DNA of 17,004 bases from Porticoccus sp. (GCA_011049795.1 DRHD01000272.1:1-17004); one strand, 5' to 3'. Numbered from the stretch's first letter, positions 7,662-16,245 are shown. A program made the numbers and translations. Notes: generated from the sequence alone by a model not told the origin.

Positions 7662-7761
7662 TCAAAAAGCGTTCTATCGGATTGACAGATTCCCTTCACA
7701 GGAACAAAGCGAAATGCGAAAATGCTGCCTTTCCCAACATTGACTCGGAGTCTACAAACCC

Positions 7762-8607
7762 ATGCCAGCACTAATTCTCGATGGCAAAGCCATTGCCCAG
7801 CAGACTGAAGCAGAATTGACTGAGCGCGTTGCGCAGCTAAAAGAGCGCAATGCTGGCCAAGCTCCAATGCTCGCCACTATTTTAGTAGGCGGTGATCCAG
7901 CCTCAGCCACCTATGTGCGAATGAAACAAAATGCCTGCAAACGTGTTGGCATGGAATCAATTGCGGTGGAAATGTCTGAGGAAACCACCACAGAAGAACT
8001 GATGGCTAAAATCGATGAATTGAACGCTAACCCTAACTGCCAGGGCATCCTCCTACAGCATCCGGTACCCGGACAAATTGAAGAACGTGATTGCTTTGAC
8101 AATATTGCTCTCGGCAAGGATGTAGACGGTGTCACCTGCTTGGGCTTTGGCCGTATGGCCATGGGAGAAGATGCCTACGGCTCTGCCACACCACAGGGCA
8201 TCATGCGCCTGTTAGCGGCTTACGATATTCCTCTTGAGGGTAAACACGCTGTTGTCGTGGGTCGTAGCCCCATTCTCGGTAAGCCAATGGCGATGATGAT
8301 GCTTAATGCCAATGCTACTGTGACCATTTGCCATTCTCGCACCAAAAACCTGCCTGAAATTATTAAGGGTGCCGATATTGTTGTCGGTGCAGTGGGCAAA
8401 CCTGAATTCATCAAAGCCGACTGGATCAAAGATGGGGCCGTCGTTGTAGATGCAGGCTATCACCCCGGTGGTATAGGTGACATCGAGCTAGCACCACTAC
8501 ATGATCGTGTGGCTGCCCTCACCCCGGTTCCTGGTGGCGTGGGCCCAATGACTATCAACACACTAATTCTACAATCTGTAGAAGCGGGTGAGAAAAAGCT
8601 GGCCTGA
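7762..8607 (+). CDS. folD: FolD: methylene-THF dehydrogenase/cyclohydrolase
   Basis: A bifunctional cytoplasmic enzyme that oxidises 5,10-methylene-THF with NADP and then hydrolyses methenyl-THF to 10-formyl-THF, supplying one-carbon units for purines and formyl-Met-tRNA. The 281 residues are near the family length. Key elements are YVRMK (51-55, with catalytic K55), KDVDG (119-123, D122), the dinucleotide loop GRSPILGKP (167-175) and [11 protein letters not shown] (254-264). Two stretches depart from the common E. coli-type enzyme: SATPQG at 141-146 where a CTP motif is usual, and [14 protein letters not shown] at 230-243, a shortened form of the usual DVG...LxGDV region. It therefore belongs to a divergent FolD subtype. 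The ATG at 7762 has GGAG 13 bases upstream. It lies next to the tRNA operon, as I remember for Pseudomonas folD. Confidence 0.95.
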   Translation: MPALILDGKAIAQQTEAELTERVAQLKERNAGQAPMLATILVGGDPASATYVRMKQNACKRVGMESIAVEMSEETTTEELMAKIDELNANPNCQGILLQHPVPGQIEERDCFDNIALGKDVDGVTCLGFGRMAMGEDAYGSATPQGIMRLLAAYDIPLEGKHAVVVGRSPILGKPMAMMMLNANATVTICHSRTKNLPEIIKGADIVVGAVGKPEFIKADWIKDGAVVVDAGYHPGGIGDIELAPLHDRVAALTPVPGGVGPMTINTLILQSVEAGEKKLA

Positions 8608-8614
8608 GTACACT

Positions 8615-8672
8615 TTCTAAAATCTGGGGCTCTAAAACCCGAGGGCTAAAACCCAAGTTCTAAAACCTAGGG
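8615..8672 (+). repeat. Four degenerate tandem repeats after folD
   Basis: Eight bases after the folD stop, a unit of the form T/C-TCTAAAA-C/T-C-x-GGG occurs four times in succession: 8615-8629, 8630-8644, 8645-8657 (two bases shorter) and 8658-8672. The copies share the core CTAAAAYC. The tract has no coding potential and ends in a hairpin. Its role is unknown. Confidence 0.7.
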
Positions 8673-8691
8673 CGATCATTCACTGTCGCCC
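8670..8691 (+). terminator. Hairpin downstream of folD, possible terminator
   Basis: GGGCGA (8670-8675) pairs perfectly with TCGCCC (8686-8691) around a 10-base loop. No T tract follows, so intrinsic termination is doubtful; it may be an RNA 3' end stabiliser or attenuating structure for folD. Confidence 0.3.
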
Positions 8692-8774
8692 CCAACGGGA
8701 GAGATAAAAGTCACTAGGCACAAAGGCCAATAGACACTAGGATTAGAGTGTAGGCTGAGAACAGGATTTGTTAG

Positions 8775-9527
8775 ATGCTGGCGGATCGACTAGTGGCTCA
8801 CAGGGGCTATCCAAAGTGCTTCCCAGAAAATACCCTGCTGGGTATCAGCAAGGCTATTGAAGCTGGTGCGCATTTTATTGAAACCGACATTCAATTCAGC
8901 GCCGACCATCAACCGGTTCTTTATCACGACACGCTGATGGACCGTATCAGTGGGTTGGATAATGCCGTACACCTTCTCAACCTATCAGAACTCACCCACC
9001 TCCCGGCGTCTGAACCAGAGCGTTTGGGAAACCAGTTTAATCACGAGACCGTGACCCCGTTAACAACACTGGTACATTTACTCTCCGCTCACCCAGAGGT
9101 GACTGCTTTTATTGAACTCAAGCGCTCAGGTATTCACATCGAAGGCATTGAGCAGGCTTACAACATTGTCACTGAAACTATCACAAAAGGATCGAAATCC
9201 GTTGCTAACCAGTGTGTTTTAATCAGCTTTAGTGACGAGTTTATTCGCCATGCTTGGGAGCAGGGCTATCCTCGTCTCGGCTTGGTACTAAAACAATGGA
9301 ATGATCTGGAAGAATCATTTATTGCCGAGATTCAACCTGAATTTATCTTCTGTGATACAGCGAAGGTTCCCGATGGTGTGACGCTAGATCACATTGAAAG
9401 CACAGTAGTCATATACGAGGTCGAAGATCCAGACCAAACCATTGCTTGGTTTGATCGAGGTGCTGATATGGTGGAAACCTTTGATATTGGTGGCATGATA
9501 CAAAATCTGGCCCACAGAGCACTCTGA
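8775..9527 (+). CDS. Glycerophosphodiester phosphodiesterase (UgpQ-like)
   Basis: This enzyme hydrolyses glycerophosphodiesters, the head groups left after phospholipid deacylation, to sn-glycerol-3-phosphate and an alcohol. The 250-residue protein is a single GDPD TIM-barrel domain without a signal peptide, so it acts in the cytoplasm like UgpQ rather than periplasmic GlpQ. Catalytic and metal-binding residues are visible: H9 and R10 in AHRGYPKCFPENT, E36 and D38 in FIETDIQ, H51 and D52 in YHDTLMDR, and E114 and K116 in FIELK. The ATG at 8775 starts directly before the barrel and fits the family. A GlpD-like flavoprotein starts 53 bases downstream on the same strand, so the two likely form a small operon that releases and then oxidises glycerol-3-phosphate. 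Confidence 0.93.
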   Translation: MLADRLVAHRGYPKCFPENTLLGISKAIEAGAHFIETDIQFSADHQPVLYHDTLMDRISGLDNAVHLLNLSELTHLPASEPERLGNQFNHETVTPLTTLVHLLSAHPEVTAFIELKRSGIHIEGIEQAYNIVTETITKGSKSVANQCVLISFSDEFIRHAWEQGYPRLGLVLKQWNDLEESFIAEIQPEFIFCDTAKVPDGVTLDHIESTVVIYEVEDPDQTIAWFDRGADMVETFDIGGMIQNLAHRAL

Positions 9528-9580
9528 TATAGACTCTTTTTTTGTCGCAGTAAAGGCAACAAGCATGAGCACTACTAATC

Positions 9581-10837
9581 ATGAACAATAATAACGAAAC
9601 TACCTATGATGTGGTGGTGATCGGTGGTGGCATTCAAGGTGCGGGGGTTGCTCAAGCGGCTCAAGCAGCGGGGTACTCCACATTAATTCTGGAAAAAACT
9701 GACTGGGCGGCTGGCACCTCCAGTAAATCCAGCAAGCTCATTCACGGTGGCCTGCGTTATTTAAAGGGCGGTGAACTTTCACTGGTACAGGAAGGCCTGC
9801 AAGAACGCGCCCTACTGCTGAAGAATGCCCCGGAACTGGTGCATTCCAACTGGTTTTACCTCCCTATCTATAAGCACTCAAACTACCATTCATGGCAAAT
9901 ACACTCAGGCCTCACCCTGTATTGGATGCTGTCAGGTTTTCATGAAGAATCTAAATTTGAAGTCGTCCCTGAGTCACAATGGAGTGAGCTGGCAGGGCTA
10001 GAAACCAAAGATCTTCAAAAGGTCTACCGTTATCATGATGCCCAAACCGATGACGCCAAACTGACAGCGGCTGTTATTCAGTCCGCAGTATCACTAGGTG
10101 CCAAAACATGCTGCCCGGCAGAATTTATCAATGCAGAACAAACTGAAGATGGCTACCGGGTTTGCTATAAAACCAGTCCCCAAAAAACTAGCACCGATAA
10201 AACTTGTATTGATAAAAACAGTATCGATACAAACAATACCGAAACCGAAGATGAAAACAGTGTTTCATGCCGCTTCCTTGTGAATGCGGGAGGCCCTTGG
10301 GTAAACCACGTTGTCAATGCCATCTCGCCTCCTCCCAGATCAATTGAAGTAGACCTTGTTCAGGGTGCACACTTAATTCTCGACAAGAAAATTAGCGACC
10401 AGTGTTTCTACCTTGAATCTCCCACAGATAAACGTGCCGTTTTTGTTTTACCTTGGTACGACAAGACCCTTTTGGGCACAACTGAAACGCTATTTGAAGG
10501 CAATCCTGAAGATGCTTCACCGACCGAGCAGGAGCGCCAATATCTGCTTGAAGTGTTAGCCTCTCACTTCCCTGAATATGATGGCAACGTTTGTGGCGAA
10601 ATGGCGGGATTGCGAGTACTACCAAGTGGTCGTCAGAAACACTATCACCGCAGTCGAGAAGTACGCCTAATTACTGATCAGCCAAGGCAGCCCCATTATC
10701 TGGGCATCTATGGTGGCAAACTCACTAGTTATCGTGCCACCGCAGAAAAAGTGGTCAAAGAGATTGGGGAAACACTAGGGGTGCCAGAAAATTGGGTAGA
10801 CACAAAAACCCTGCCGTTAACACTTCCTGTCATTTAA
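9581..10837 (+). CDS. Short GlpD-like glycerol-3-phosphate dehydrogenase
   Basis: An FAD-dependent oxidoreductase of the GlpD/DAO family, expected to oxidise glycerol-3-phosphate to dihydroxyacetone phosphate and pass electrons to quinone at the inner membrane. The FAD-binding GGGIQGAG is at 15-22, TSSKSSKLIHGGLRYL at 46-61 is a strong GlpD signature, and GIYGGKLTSYR at 375-385 is the C-terminal FAD-contact motif. At 418 residues it is well short of E. coli GlpD (about 500): it ends just after LPL, where the extra C-terminal domain would begin. A hydrophilic Asp/Asn/Thr-rich insert with a five-residue repeat occupies about 205-223. No ribosome binding site is obvious before the ATG. The upstream glycerophosphodiesterase supports a glycerol-3-phosphate substrate, but another 2-hydroxy acid cannot be excluded. 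Confidence 0.85.
   Translation: MNNNNETTYDVVVIGGGIQGAGVAQAAQAAGYSTLILEKTDWAAGTSSKSSKLIHGGLRYLKGGELSLVQEGLQERALLLKNAPELVHSNWFYLPIYKHSNYHSWQIHSGLTLYWMLSGFHEESKFEVVPESQWSELAGLETKDLQKVYRYHDAQTDDAKLTAAVIQSAVSLGAKTCCPAEFINAEQTEDGYRVCYKTSPQKTSTDKTCIDKNSIDTNNTETEDENSVSCRFLVNAGGPWVNHVVNAISPPPRSIEVDLVQGAHLILDKKISDQCFYLESPTDKRAVFVLPWYDKTLLGTTETLFEGNPEDASPTEQERQYLLEVLASHFPEYDGNVCGEMAGLRVLPSGRQKHYHRSREVRLITDQPRQPHYLGIYGGKLTSYRATAEKVVKEIGETLGVPENWVDTKTLPLTLPVI
10193..10252 (+). repeat. 15-bp tandem repeats in the GlpD-like gene
   Basis: Four consecutive 15-bp in-frame units (10193-10207, 10208-10222, 10223-10237, 10238-10252) encode TDKTC, IDKNS, IDTNN and TETED. The second and third are the closest pair. 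They form a surface-type hydrophilic insert not expected in GlpD. Confidence 0.7.
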
Positions 10838-10851
10838 TAGCGGGCTTAGAT

Positions 10852-11736
10852 TTATAACCCGCGCTGCCATTCCTGTCGCAAGTGAATACGATCGGGGTCA
10901 TGAATGGCGGTATGTACCTGAGATAAAAGACGCTCTTTATCCCGAGATAATGTGCCTTTTAGCACCAGATAATTAGACGCATGATCACTGCGGAAAACCG
11001 TTTTCTCCAAAGTCAGCGTCTTCAACAATATTTCCATTTCCTTAAACAGATCAAGCTGCTGTAACGGCTGAAAATCACCACCAAAACCTTCTTGAAAACG
11101 CGTCACACCAGTGGGGAAACTCACCACCAGAGTTGAAAGGTATTCAGGCTGCGTTTCATTCATCAACAGAGCAGAATTTATCGCATGCTGCTCAGAATAA
11201 AGCTGCCCACCCAGACCATTGAGAATCATGACCGAGCTTTTTATTCCTGCCTGTTTAATCTTCTGCAATGCCACTAAAGAGGACTGATAGCTCTCCCCTT
11301 TCGACACTTTTTTCAAAACAAGGTCATCCCCAGATTCACAGCCCACATACATCAGCTTCAGGCCTAACTGTTCCAGTTCAGCCAACTCGGCCACTGACTT
11401 GTTTTTCAGGTTACGGGGCAGACAGTAAGAGGATACGCGCTGCACATCCGGCAAGTATTGGCGGATTAATAAAAGGACTTCTTTTAGCCGACGAAATGAC
11501 AGAGTCATGGCGTCACCATCAGCCAGAAACACCCGACGCACAGGAACACCAGAAGCCACAACCTGTTGCAACTCCTGAGTTATTTGTTCTGCTTTTTTTA
11601 CACTGAATTTCTTTTGGGGTGCAGTGTACATTTCACAGAATGTACAGTTATTCCATGAGCAACCATTGGTCACCTGAAGAATCAGTGACCGAGCTTCACT
11701 GGGGGGACGAAAAACGGGTTCGATATAATTCAGCAC
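10852..11736 (-). CDS. Radical SAM protein, function unassigned
   Basis: A 294-residue radical SAM enzyme. The cluster-binding cysteines are C26, C31 and C34 in GCSWNNCTFCEMY, a CX4CX2C arrangement rather than the textbook CX3CX2C. I recall the related form GCSHNxCTFCxMY in a widespread, mostly uncharacterised bacterial family. Further family features are FLADGDAM (about 70-77, the GGE-like SAM-binding strand) and LMYVGCESGDD (about 128-138). No extra cysteine-rich domain, B12 domain or TRAM domain is seen, so the substrate cannot be deduced. The start is a GTG at 11736: a TGA lies in frame three codons upstream and no ATG is near. It begins 20 bases after cysS on the same strand and may be its co-transcribed neighbour. 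It is convergent with the GlpD-like gene. Confidence 0.88.
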   Translation of the reverse strand: MLNYIEPVFRPPSEARSLILQVTNGCSWNNCTFCEMYTAPQKKFSVKKAEQITQELQQVVASGVPVRRVFLADGDAMTLSFRRLKEVLLLIRQYLPDVQRVSSYCLPRNLKNKSVAELAELEQLGLKLMYVGCESGDDLVLKKVSKGESYQSSLVALQKIKQAGIKSSVMILNGLGGQLYSEQHAINSALLMNETQPEYLSTLVVSFPTGVTRFQEGFGGDFQPLQQLDLFKEMEILLKTLTLEKTVFRSDHASNYLVLKGTLSRDKERLLSQVHTAIHDPDRIHLRQEWQRGL

Positions 11737-11756
11737 AATAGCTCAGTAAGACCTGA

Positions 11757-13166
11757 TTATTCCCTACGCCAGGTAGTCCCATCACGAGAATCCTCCAACA
11801 CCACCCCCTGAGATAACAGTTCCTCACGGATTTCATCGGCACGAGAAAAATCCCGGGATTTTTTCGCGGCAACTCGATCGGCAATCAATGCCTCGACTTG
11901 TTCAGCCTCAAGGCTATTTGCACTATCGACCAGGCTACTACCCTGCATGAAAGCCTCTGGGTCTGTACCCAGAATATCCAACACAGCACCCATGGCCTTC
12001 AATTCAGCAACCAACTCTTCTGCCTGCTTAATATCAGTCTTTGCCACTGTATTAATTTCACGCACAAGGTCGTACATCACCGCCAATGCTTCGCGACTAT
12101 TGAAGTCATCGTTCATAGAATCAACAAAACGCTGGTAATACTCGCTACCTTTTAAATCGCCCAACGATGCAGCAGATACAGAGGCAAAGGGCCGTAGTGC
12201 CGTATAGAAACGTTCCAGGCCGCCCTTGGCTTCCATCAGGTTGTCTTCAGAATAACTGATAGGACTGCGGTAATGGCTGGACAGTAGGAAGTAACGCACG
12301 ACTTCTGGGTGGTATTTTTTCAACACCTCACGAATGGTAAAAAAGTTGCCCAGTGACTTGGACATTTTTTCATCGTCGACCCGAACAGCACCGGCATGCA
12401 TCCAGTAATGTACATATTTTTTGCCTGTCGCCGCTTCACTTTGAGCTATTTCATTTTCGTGGTGAGGGAACGGCAAGTCAGGTCCACCACCGTGAATATC
12501 AAAAGTGTCACCAAGACAGCAGGTAGACATGGCAGAGCACTCAATATGCCAGCCGGGACGACCCGGCCCCCAAGGGGACTCCCAACTCACTTCACCAGAT
12601 TTAGCTCCTTTCCACAGGGCAAAATCCCGAGGGTCTTCCTTAATATCAGCCACCGCAACACGGGCACCCGCTAACAGGTCGTCAGGATTGCGATTACTTA
12701 ATTTACCGTATTCAGGAAAACGACTGACTCGGTAATAAACATCTCCGTTATCTGTCGCATAGGCATAGTGGTTATCCACCAGAATTTGCACCATAGCAAG
12801 AATTTCATCCATATGAGCGGTGGCTCTCGGCTCAATATCGGGTGGCAAAACGCCCAGTTCCTGCTCATCCTCATGCATGGCGTCAATCATGCGTTGAGTT
12901 AAGTCTGAATAAAGCTCACCATTTTCGTCCGCACGGTTGAGAATTTTGTCGTCAATATCAGTGATGTTTCGAACATAGTTAACATCCCAACCCTGAGAGC
13001 GCAAAAAGCGGGTAATCACATCAAATGCCACCAACACGCGGGCATGACCAACATGGCAGTAGTCATACACGGTGATACCGCAGACATACATACTGATTTT
13101 GCCTGGCTCTATAGGCTTGAAGACTTCTTTTTGACGAGTCAGAGTGTTGTAAATATGCAGTGTCAT
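11757..13166 (-). CDS. cysS: Cysteinyl-tRNA synthetase
   Basis: CysRS charges tRNA-Cys with cysteine in the cytoplasm. The 469 residues match the bacterial enzyme (E. coli 461). The class I signatures are HVGH at 38-41 and KMSKS at 267-271. The zinc site that selects cysteine is complete: C29 (YVCGITVYD), C210 (WHIECSAMS), H235 and E239 (FPHHENE). The C-terminal anticodon-binding part ends with GVVLEDSRDGTTWRRE, as is usual. The ATG at 13166 starts MTLHIYNTLTR, the standard N-terminus. It lies 52 bases downstream of glnS on the same strand, so the pair is probably co-transcribed. Confidence 0.98.
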   Translation of the reverse strand: MTLHIYNTLTRQKEVFKPIEPGKISMYVCGITVYDYCHVGHARVLVAFDVITRFLRSQGWDVNYVRNITDIDDKILNRADENGELYSDLTQRMIDAMHEDEQELGVLPPDIEPRATAHMDEILAMVQILVDNHYAYATDNGDVYYRVSRFPEYGKLSNRNPDDLLAGARVAVADIKEDPRDFALWKGAKSGEVSWESPWGPGRPGWHIECSAMSTCCLGDTFDIHGGGPDLPFPHHENEIAQSEAATGKKYVHYWMHAGAVRVDDEKMSKSLGNFFTIREVLKKYHPEVVRYFLLSSHYRSPISYSEDNLMEAKGGLERFYTALRPFASVSAASLGDLKGSEYYQRFVDSMNDDFNSREALAVMYDLVREINTVAKTDIKQAEELVAELKAMGAVLDILGTDPEAFMQGSSLVDSANSLEAEQVEALIADRVAAKKSRDFSRADEIREELLSQGVVLEDSRDGTTWRRE

Positions 13167-13218
13167 AGTTGTCGTATCTTAATTACAAAAAATTGTTCGG
13201 GTTATCGCTGTGCAAGCA

Positions 13219-14901
13219 TCAAGAGCCCGCTTCCGCCCAAGCTGATCTGAGAGCAATCGTCTGATTGAATACCAGTTTGTCCGGACTACTGTTTTGGCCA
13301 TCCTTACAGAAGTACCCTTCCCGCTCAAATTGATAGGTTGTACTTTCTGTCGCATCGGCAAGGCTGAGTTCCGCCTTACACCCCGTTAACACCTGAAGAG
13401 ACTCTGGGTTAATCCCATCAAGGAAGCTCTTGTCGCCCGCATCGGGCAGAGGATCGCTGAATAAGCGGTCGTACATATAAATATCACAATCCACTGAATG
13501 CTGGACTGACACCCAGTGAACCACGCCCTTGGGTTTAACCTCATCTGCCGGGTCTTTACCCAGCGTATCTGGCACCAAGCTGGCATTCACTTGAACCACC
13601 TCGCCAACCTCATTCTTCACATAATCATCGGCTTCAATCACATAGCCATTACGCAACCGAATACGTTTACCCGGCGTCAGCTTTTTCTTGAATTTCTTGC
13701 TGTATTCTTCTTTGAAATCGCCCTGATCAATATAGATTTCACGAGTAAACGGCAAGGTCCGATCACCCATATCCAGATTCGGGTGCTGGGTTGGATATGA
13801 GGGTGCTATTAATTGCTCCAAGTGATCTTCGGGCAGGTTAGTAATCACCACTTTTAATGGTCGCAGTACCGTCATGGCACGGGGTGCATTGGTATTCAGC
13901 TCATCGCGAATAAAGTGCTCAAGCTGAGACATATCCACCATGCCATCGGTTTTTGACACAGCCAGGCTGTCACAGAAGTTTCGAATAGAAACGGCAGGTA
14001 CACCACGACGACGCATCCCGGAAATCGTCGGCATACGCGGGTCGTTCCAGCCATCTACATGTCCCTCATCCACCAACTGCTTGAGCTTGCGCTTGCTGGT
14101 GACACTGTAGTTAAGATTCAGCCGGCCAAACTCATACTGATGCGGTATTGATGGCACCGGCAGGTTCTCAATGAACCAGTTATACAGGGGGCGGTTTGAA
14201 GCAAACTCCAGCGTACAAACCGAGTGGGTGACACCCTCAATGGCATCTTCCTGACCATGGGCAAAATCGTAGGCCGGATAAATACTCCAGGCATCGCCAG
14301 TACGGTGATGCGGCACCTTCTTAATTCGATACATCACCGGATCGCGAAGGCTGATATTGGGTGAGGCCATATCAATTTTGGCCCGAAGGGTCATAAGCCC
14401 CTCATCAACATCCCCGTTTTTCATATACTCAAGAAGCGTCAAACTCTCTTCGACAGGGCGGTCACGGAATGGGCTGTTTTTACCCGGCTCTGTCAGAGTA
14501 CCGCGATATTCACGCATCTGCTCCGCGTTTAATTCGCAGACGTAAGCCTTCCCTTCACGTATTAGGTGCTGCGCCCACTTATAGAGCTGACCGAAATAGT
14601 CGGAGGCATAGCGAATTTCACCACTCCACTGAAAACCCAGCCACTGCACATCTTCAATAATGGCCTGAACGTATTCGTCCTCTTCCTTCTCTGGGTTCGT
14701 GTCGTCAAACCGCAAATGGCAATCGCCGCCGTACTGTTTCGCTAATCCGAAATTCAGGCAAATAGATTTGGCATGACCAATGTGCAAATAGCCATTGGGC
14801 TCCGGGGGAAAACGGGTGACAACCTTGTCTACAACCCCGGCTTCAAGATCGCTATTAATGGTTTGCTGAATAAAATTGAGCGGTTTGCTATCGTCTGCCA
14901 T
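13219..14901 (-). CDS. glnS: Glutaminyl-tRNA synthetase
   Basis: GlnRS charges tRNA-Gln with glutamine, so this organism has the direct route. I start at the ATG at 14901 (560 residues, MADDSKPLNFI), which aligns with the E. coli N-terminus (554 residues) and has GGGG eight bases upstream. An in-frame ATG at 14931 would add ten residues unlike the family. HIGH is at 40-43 within PPEPNGYLHIGHAKS, and the KMSKS equivalent is VTSKRK at 267-272. The acceptor-binding and two beta-barrel anticodon-binding domains follow (TLPFTREIYIDQGDF; VHWVSVQHSVDCDIYMYDRL). Ribosome binding is weak for either start. cysS follows, and a good promoter lies upstream at 14962-14990. Confidence 0.98.
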   Translation of the reverse strand: MADDSKPLNFIQQTINSDLEAGVVDKVVTRFPPEPNGYLHIGHAKSICLNFGLAKQYGGDCHLRFDDTNPEKEEDEYVQAIIEDVQWLGFQWSGEIRYASDYFGQLYKWAQHLIREGKAYVCELNAEQMREYRGTLTEPGKNSPFRDRPVEESLTLLEYMKNGDVDEGLMTLRAKIDMASPNISLRDPVMYRIKKVPHHRTGDAWSIYPAYDFAHGQEDAIEGVTHSVCTLEFASNRPLYNWFIENLPVPSIPHQYEFGRLNLNYSVTSKRKLKQLVDEGHVDGWNDPRMPTISGMRRRGVPAVSIRNFCDSLAVSKTDGMVDMSQLEHFIRDELNTNAPRAMTVLRPLKVVITNLPEDHLEQLIAPSYPTQHPNLDMGDRTLPFTREIYIDQGDFKEEYSKKFKKKLTPGKRIRLRNGYVIEADDYVKNEVGEVVQVNASLVPDTLGKDPADEVKPKGVVHWVSVQHSVDCDIYMYDRLFSDPLPDAGDKSFLDGINPESLQVLTGCKAELSLADATESTTYQFEREGYFCKDGQNSSPDKLVFNQTIALRSAWAEAGS

Positions 14902-14961
14902 ACTGCCGGCCCCACTGGGGCGCTTCTCCATAAAAAGGAACAGGGTTACAAAAGGAGCGGA

Positions 14962-14990
14962 ATTATAGCCTTCAGGCTGTTGGGTATAAA
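14962..14990 (-). promoter_or_regulatory. Promoter for glnS (and cysS)
   Basis: On the minus strand TTTATA (14990-14985) and a perfect TATAAT (14967-14962) are spaced by 17 bases. The predicted transcription start lies about 55 bases upstream of the ATG at 14901. Four of six bases match the -35 consensus. Confidence 0.6.
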
Positions 14991-15089
14991 CCGTTCATCT
15001 AAACTATTGATGCGCCAGATAAACAAGTTTCCATCCATCGCCCCTGATTCTCTCGCCATACAACATACAAGACACACAAAAACCGGCTT

Positions 15090-16028
15090 ATGACCCAATC
15101 TCTTCCCCAACCCCAGACCCAACGCCTAAACCAGCCAAATGTGCGTGCCATACTCTATTTGCAGGTAAGCCTGTTCTCTTTTCTGGTGGGGGATTCACTG
15201 TTAAAGCTCTTGCTACAGAGTGTTCCTATGGGCCAGTTAATCTGTCTTCGCACCATAGCTTCCCTCTCGGTATTGCTAATTTTTATGGCCGCCACGGGGC
15301 GATTACACTTACTAAAAGTCACCAAGCCCCTTCAGCACGCACTGCGCAGTCTGTTCTTTACCGTTGTCAGTATTGGCTATTACCTTGCCGTGAAATCATT
15401 TCCCCTCAGCACAGTGGCAACGGCACTGGCTGGCGCACCGATTATTATCTCGGCCATATCACCGCTGATACTCAAGGAGCACGCCAGCAGAATCCAATGG
15501 ATTGCCACCATCATCGGGTTTATCGGTGTTTGCTTCGTATTAAAGCCAGAGGTCAATGAACTTAACTGGTACTACCTGGCCCTGTTGAGCCTGCCCTTTT
15601 CCTACGCCATTATGATTTTATGGGCAAAAAATCTCTCCAAAACCGAATCAGACTGGTCGCTGAATTTTTACCAATTTATCCCGTTACTCATTCTAAGCAG
15701 TATCTGGCAGCAAGATCAGTGGATCACACCCGATGCCACACAGCTGGGCATCACCTTAATCTCCGGTGCGGCGGCATCCATTGGCTTTATGCTACTCATC
15801 GCCGCCTTCCGTATTGGCAAACCGGTGATTATCGCCCCCTTTGAATACAGCTATATCCTAATGGCATTAATCGCAGACATTCTATTCTGGCATTTTTACC
15901 CCGATATGTGGCTGTGGCTGGGCATCGGCTTCATTCTAATCTGTGGCGTAGTACAAGGTTGGCAAGCGCGGATTGATCCGCCAATGGTCACCCCTCACCT
16001 CCGACCTGAAGACACCCACAACCCATAG
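15090..16028 (+). CDS. EamA/DMT-superfamily membrane transporter
   Basis: A 312-residue inner-membrane protein with about ten hydrophobic helices arranged as two similar halves (roughly residues 20-150 and 157-290), typical of the drug/metabolite transporter (EamA) superfamily. Family cues are the Arg after helix two (CLRTIASL), SIGYYLAVKSFPLSTVATAL in the first half with APIIISAISPLILKEH at its end, and the matching FRIGKPVIIAPFEYSYILMA in the second half. The substrate cannot be predicted. The N-terminus is a short polar segment rich in Gln and Pro; the first ATG at 15090 lacks an obvious ribosome binding site. It is divergent from glnS and not clearly linked to ppiB, which is 351 bases away. 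Confidence 0.92.
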   Translation: MTQSLPQPQTQRLNQPNVRAILYLQVSLFSFLVGDSLLKLLLQSVPMGQLICLRTIASLSVLLIFMAATGRLHLLKVTKPLQHALRSLFFTVVSIGYYLAVKSFPLSTVATALAGAPIIISAISPLILKEHASRIQWIATIIGFIGVCFVLKPEVNELNWYYLALLSLPFSYAIMILWAKNLSKTESDWSLNFYQFIPLLILSSIWQQDQWITPDATQLGITLISGAAASIGFMLLIAAFRIGKPVIIAPFEYSYILMALIADILFWHFYPDMWLWLGIGFILICGVVQGWQARIDPPMVTPHLRPEDTHNP

Positions 16029-16073
16029 CCACCCCCATAAATTGCTTTTTCCGCGATTGTGGCGTCGCTTCAG

Positions 16074-16245
16074 AGCGCCTACTTTTGGCAGTACCATGCT
16101 CAAATACCCAAAGCACTCGATTTCCTCGCGGGGCAGGCTCTACCCAAAACACTCGCTTCGCTCACGGGGCAGGCTCTCCTCATGTACTCCATGTACACTG
16201 CGGTTCTCCGCGTGGTGCTTCCTCACCTAAAGCGCCTACTGTTGG
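16074..16245 (+). repeat. Composite intergenic repeat with 36-bp tandem core
   Basis: The 351-base gap between the transporter and ppiB carries two nested repeats. A 36-bp unit occurs twice in tandem, 16105-16140 and 16141-16176, differing at five positions and ending in CGGGGCAGGCTC. This core is flanked by direct copies of AGCGCCTACTTTTGG at 16074-16088 and 16231-16245 (14 of 15 identical), each preceded by a GC-rich stretch containing TCCGCG. GCGG/CCGC near 16200 can form a small hairpin. Several overlapping short frames are open through the repeat, but none has a ribosome binding site and the 36-bp period alone gives a 12-residue peptide repeat. It looks like a dispersed intergenic repeat rather than genes. 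Confidence 0.75.

Noticed and set aside
7682..7687. TTGACA upstream of folD as a promoter
   Set aside because: A perfect -35 box, but no acceptable -10 box at 16-18 bases, so I could not support a promoter.
8615..8672. Short repeats after folD as a CRISPR array
   Set aside because: Units are about 15 bp, adjacent without spacers, and no cas gene is present.
10840..10862. GCGGG/CCCGC stem between the convergent GlpD-like and radical SAM genes
   Set aside because: Only five pairs with a 13-base loop, no T tract on either strand, and it overlaps the end of a coding region.
11268..11606. A 112-codon frame antisense to the radical SAM gene
   Set aside because: The sense strand encodes clear radical SAM motifs; the antisense product resembles nothing.
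13516..13800. A 94-codon frame antisense to glnS
   Set aside because: Shadow of a conserved coding region; no family features.
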